A stretch of 36,118 nt of DNA, from contig JAHIVT010000141.1 in NCBI GenBank assembly GCA_018816555.1, positions 1-36,118 of the forward strand, written 5' to 3'. The notes beneath the pieces are model-generated. The model was not told the origin of the DNA. It worked only from the letters and a program-made list of their open reading frames with translations, and ran no database searches. Positions 33,694-36,118 of the stretch are shown in pieces. This stretch comes from Pseudomonadota bacterium. GTDB taxonomy: Bacteria > Desulfobacterota > Desulfobulbia > Desulfobulbales > SURF-16. A program made the translations under genes and the position numbers. The first letter of the stretch is position 1; every line of letters starts with the position of its first letter.

Positions 33694-34118
33694 TGCTCAG
33701 ATTTTTTCTTTTTTTTCTGATCACAGTCTGGTTTTTCAGTGGATCATCCCTGTTTGCCGCCGGGCCCCATGATGATTCGCAGGTCAGGTGTCTGGATTGT
33801 CATGTGGCCCTGCCGCTCGGAGGAGGGGGGCTGCGTTTTCATGTCGATATCCAGGATATCTGCTTGAGGTGCCATGGGGCTTATTCCTGTAAACCGCAAC
33901 AGGCTGGCAGTGAGTTCCGTCATCCCGTATCAGTTGTTGCGCCATTTCCCATTCCGGCGGATATGCCTCTTGACGAAAAAAACAGGATCGGCTGTATCAC
34001 CTGTCACCTTTTCCATGAGGAAACCAGGGCAAAGGAGGACCTGCCTGTCTATCTCCTGCGGCGTCCCTTTGGACCGACTTTCTGTATCACCTGCCACCGG
34101 AAATTATTGGTGCCGTGA
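33690..34118 (+). CDS. Small tetrahaem cytochrome c
   Basis: The 142-residue protein has a signal peptide (MMLRFFLFFLITVWFFSGSSLFAA). Four CX2CH motifs (CLDCH, CLRCH, CITCH, CITCH) are present; FRHPVSVV precedes haem 3 and the last haem is near the C-terminus, the same plan as the tetrahaem proteins above in reduced size. It is translationally coupled to the HAMP gene. Probably periplasmic. Confidence 0.87.
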   Translation: MMLRFFLFFLITVWFFSGSSLFAAGPHDDSQVRCLDCHVALPLGGGGLRFHVDIQDICLRCHGAYSCKPQQAGSEFRHPVSVVAPFPIPADMPLDEKNRIGCITCHLFHEETRAKEDLPVYLLRRPFGPTFCITCHRKLLVP

Positions 34119-34189
34119 ACCTATGTGATGAAATTGCAAAGATGCCGGCCGACCTGGTTGTCGGAATCGGCAAAAGAGTGTAACGGAGT

Positions 34190-36118
34190 ATGAGGTTGTT
34201 GCTGCCAAAAAGATATCATTGCTTTTCTCCGGGCCGACTGGCGGCAGTACTTCTGTCTCTCCTGCTCATGTCAATGCTTGCGGCCACGGGATACGCTTCT
34301 GCGGAGTTGCCCCGTACCGGTCAGCGCACCTGCTATGATGACAAGGGGACAGCTGTTGACCAGTCCGCTACCGGGCAGGACGGGGATCTGCAGGCTGGAG
34401 CGGTATGGCCCGACCCGCGTTTTACCGATAATGGCGACGGTACGATAACGGACCGTCTTACCGGTCTCATGTGGCTGCAGGATGGAAGTTGCCTGGGCCG
34501 GTTGAGCTGGCAGGGAGCCATGGATATTGCCGGGGGCGGGGGCGACGATGTAACCCGCCTGGACAGCTGCCGTGGGCTTGCCGCCTACAAAGATTGGGTG
34601 CTGCCTGAGATCGGCCAGCTTGAGGTGCTGTTTGATGCGGAGGAGGTGTCGGCCGGGGGCTGGTTGAACAGGCACCGTTTTAAAAATGTGCAATCAGCGG
34701 CATACTGGTCAAGGACCACCGGACCGAACCCTTATCGTGCCTGGGTATTTCATTTTGACAGCGGTGAAGTCAGGTTGGCAGGTAAGATTGATCTGAATTT
34801 CTCTCTGCTGGTCCGGCAACCAGCGGCCCAGGAGGGTGAGGAGGCAGCGTCGCCGACAGACGGGACCGCAGTGGCCGTTCGCCTGGTTGACAATGGCGAC
34901 GGCACCGTGACGGATCAGGCCGCAGGACTGATGTGGCTCAAGGATGGCGCCTGCCTAGGGAGTGTTTCCTGGCAGGAGGGCCTGCAGGCAATAGATGACT
35001 TTAACCGTGATCCGGCAAAATATGACTGCCAAGGGCTGAAAGCCCGTTATCAGGACTGGTCTCTGCCCAACCGTCATGAATTACGCAGTTTGATTGATCA
35101 CCGGCGCGATCTTCCCGCTCTGCCGGCTGATTCTCCTTTTATCGACCCGCTTTCCCACTACTGGACATCAACCACTGCGGCAGCAAGACCCGTAGCGGCC
35201 TTCGGGTTGATGCTGGGCTCAGGCGAATTATTTGCCGTGGAAAAGGAAAAGGTGCAGGGTCTCTGGCCGGTTCGACCAGTGGCCGGCAGGCCGGACCGGA
35301 GCAGGATCACGGCGCAGGAACTGTCGGCCGGAGCAGTGAAGGATCCCTTTTTGCTGGAACCCATCGGCGGCAGCAGGGCCATCGTCTGGCCGGTCAAACG
35401 TTTTACCGATCATGGTGACGGTACGGTAACCGATAATATCACCGGATTGATGTGGCTCAATGACGGGGCATGTTTTCTGCCGGAAACCTGGGAAAATGCC
35501 GGCAAGGTGGTGGAGGCCTTAAATAGTAAACCCGACCGGCTGGCATGTGCCGTATATAAGGGGCGATATGCCGACTGGCAGCTGCCTGATCTCGCCACTA
35601 TGCGGGATCTGCTGCAAGGGGCTGAAGGAGAGCCTGCCGCCTGGCTGAAGAGCCAGGGTGCTGCTGATATCATAGCCCGTGACTACTGGGTGCAAGACAC
35701 GAATCCCTTGAATCTTTATTTTGCCTGGGCCGTTAATCTGCAGGAGGGCACTCCGCGTAATTACCCGAAATCGTTTGAACTCCATGTCTGGCCTGTCCGC
35801 TTACCCTATGTGTTTGAAAGCGTAAGTCCTGCCCCGCTCATCCTGGGAAACGGTGAAGAGGACCGGCTTTTTCTCAAAAAAGGCAATGAGTTGCTGCTGT
35901 CCGCGGCAATCGGTCAGGTCACCGCTGCTGTGCCCTCGCTTTTCATGATCTGGTATGTGGACCCCACCGGCAAAAAAAGGTGGTTGAATGATCAGGGAGC
36001 ATGGGTGGGCGAGGAGTCGGCGTTGTATCGCGGCAACCTTTTTCTGCTGGAGCAATCTCCTGTTTTCCGGGGGGATACGGCAGAACTGGCAAGCGGTGAC
36101 TATACCTTTTTCTTTGCC
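34190..36118 (+). CDS. Exported protein with three DUF1566 (Lcl C-terminal) domains, 3' truncated
   Basis: The frame is open from ATG 34190 to the window end (643 codons, no stop reached). The ATG has GGAG only one base upstream; TTG 34196 has better spacing and cannot be excluded. A signal peptide (RLAAVLLSLLLMSMLAATGYASA) is followed by three copies of the DUF1566 domain, each opening with RFTDNGDGT(I/V)TD...TGLMWL(Q/K/N)DG, then a Cys, a Trp-rich middle (DW-LP---E), YW(S/T)(R/S)TT and a terminal VRP/WPV. After them comes a segment that may be a carbohydrate- or surface-related region (IWPVRLPYVFESVSPAPLILGNGEE). DUF1566/Lcl domains occur in surface and extracellular proteins, some binding matrix components. 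It is separated from the cytochrome run by 71 bp and may belong to it. Confidence 0.8.
   Translation, partial: MRLLLPKRYHCFSPGRLAAVLLSLLLMSMLAATGYASAELPRTGQRTCYDDKGTAVDQSATGQDGDLQAGAVWPDPRFTDNGDGTITDRLTGLMWLQDGSCLGRLSWQGAMDIAGGGGDDVTRLDSCRGLAAYKDWVLPEIGQLEVLFDAEEVSAGGWLNRHRFKNVQSAAYWSRTTGPNPYRAWVFHFDSGEVRLAGKIDLNFSLLVRQPAAQEGEEAASPTDGTAVAVRLVDNGDGTVTDQAAGLMWLKDGACLGSVSWQEGLQAIDDFNRDPAKYDCQGLKARYQDWSLPNRHELRSLIDHRRDLPALPADSPFIDPLSHYWTSTTAAARPVAAFGLMLGSGELFAVEKEKVQGLWPVRPVAGRPDRSRITAQELSAGAVKDPFLLEPIGGSRAIVWPVKRFTDHGDGTVTDNITGLMWLNDGACFLPETWENAGKVVEALNSKPDRLACAVYKGRYADWQLPDLATMRDLLQGAEGEPAAWLKSQGAADIIARDYWVQDTNPLNLYFAWAVNLQEGTPRNYPKSFELHVWPVRLPYVFESVSPAPLILGNGEEDRLFLKKGNELLLSAAIGQVTAAVPSLFMIWYVDPTGKKRWLNDQGAWVGEESALYRGNLFLLEQSPVFRGDTAELASGDYTFFFA

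Noticed and set aside
1-36118. CRISPR arrays, tRNA/rRNA genes, transposases or attachment sites
   Set aside because: None seen; the repeats present are short regulatory palindromes or protein-domain repeats.

Overview
The window is a multihaem c-type cytochrome locus from a Gram-negative anaerobe, most probably a sulfur- or metal-metabolising Desulfobacterota (Desulfobulbales/Desulfuromonadales-like). This is inferred from the number of CxxCH proteins, CX4CH...CX2CH cytochromes of the type first catalogued in Geobacter, sigma-54 promoters, an exosortase-type (VPxP/PEP-CTERM) substrate and an apparent selenoprotein. I count about 115 candidate haem motifs (CX2CH, CX3CH, CX4CH) in 13 proteins.

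Layout. (1) 1-2100: tail of an upstream gene, a VPxP/PEP-CTERM protein behind a sigma-54 promoter, and a glutaminyl-peptide cyclotransferase. (2) 2185-15070, minus strand, read right to left: NHL beta-propeller lipoprotein, outer-membrane beta-barrel, parvulin-like chaperone, second NHL lipoprotein and a 12-haem cytochrome; then, behind its own sigma-54 promoter, 13-haem and 11-haem cytochromes with C-terminal PKD domains, followed by a haemless PKD protein. (3) 15083-15647: divergent control region with two back-to-back sigma-54 promoters sharing one pair of upstream repeats. (4) 15648-26830, plus strand: OmcE-like tetrahaem cytochrome, octahaem cytochrome, 11-haem/PKD cytochrome, a 1482-residue octahaem cytochrome interrupted by an in-frame UGA with a SECIS-like hairpin, and a second parvulin. 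(5) 26882-27859: MORN-repeat lipoprotein on the minus strand. (6) 28044-34118: compact plus-strand run of six further cytochromes (12, 13, 5, 7, 7 and 4 haems) interleaved with two small HAMP membrane proteins. (7) 34190-end: an incomplete protein with three DUF1566 domains.

How it may work together (inference). The divergent core looks like a system that exports and displays an extracellular tetrahaem cytochrome, possibly a cytochrome filament. The barrel, NHL propellers and parvulins would form the outer-membrane conduit or assembly machinery. The large PKD-tailed cytochromes would sit on the cell surface. The 28-34 kb operon would carry electrons across the periplasm from the inner membrane. 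A 14-bp repeat (about GGGTGAAATnCCCC), usually in pairs about 20 bp apart and 95-190 bp upstream of sigma-54 promoters, occurs before the tetrahaem, the divergent NHL/barrel operon, the 13-haem cytochrome, the octahaem, the selenocytochrome and the exosortase substrate. It suggests one enhancer-binding regulator for the whole system.

The two observations most worth testing are the selenocysteine-containing multihaem cytochrome and the shared enhancer/sigma-54 regulon.
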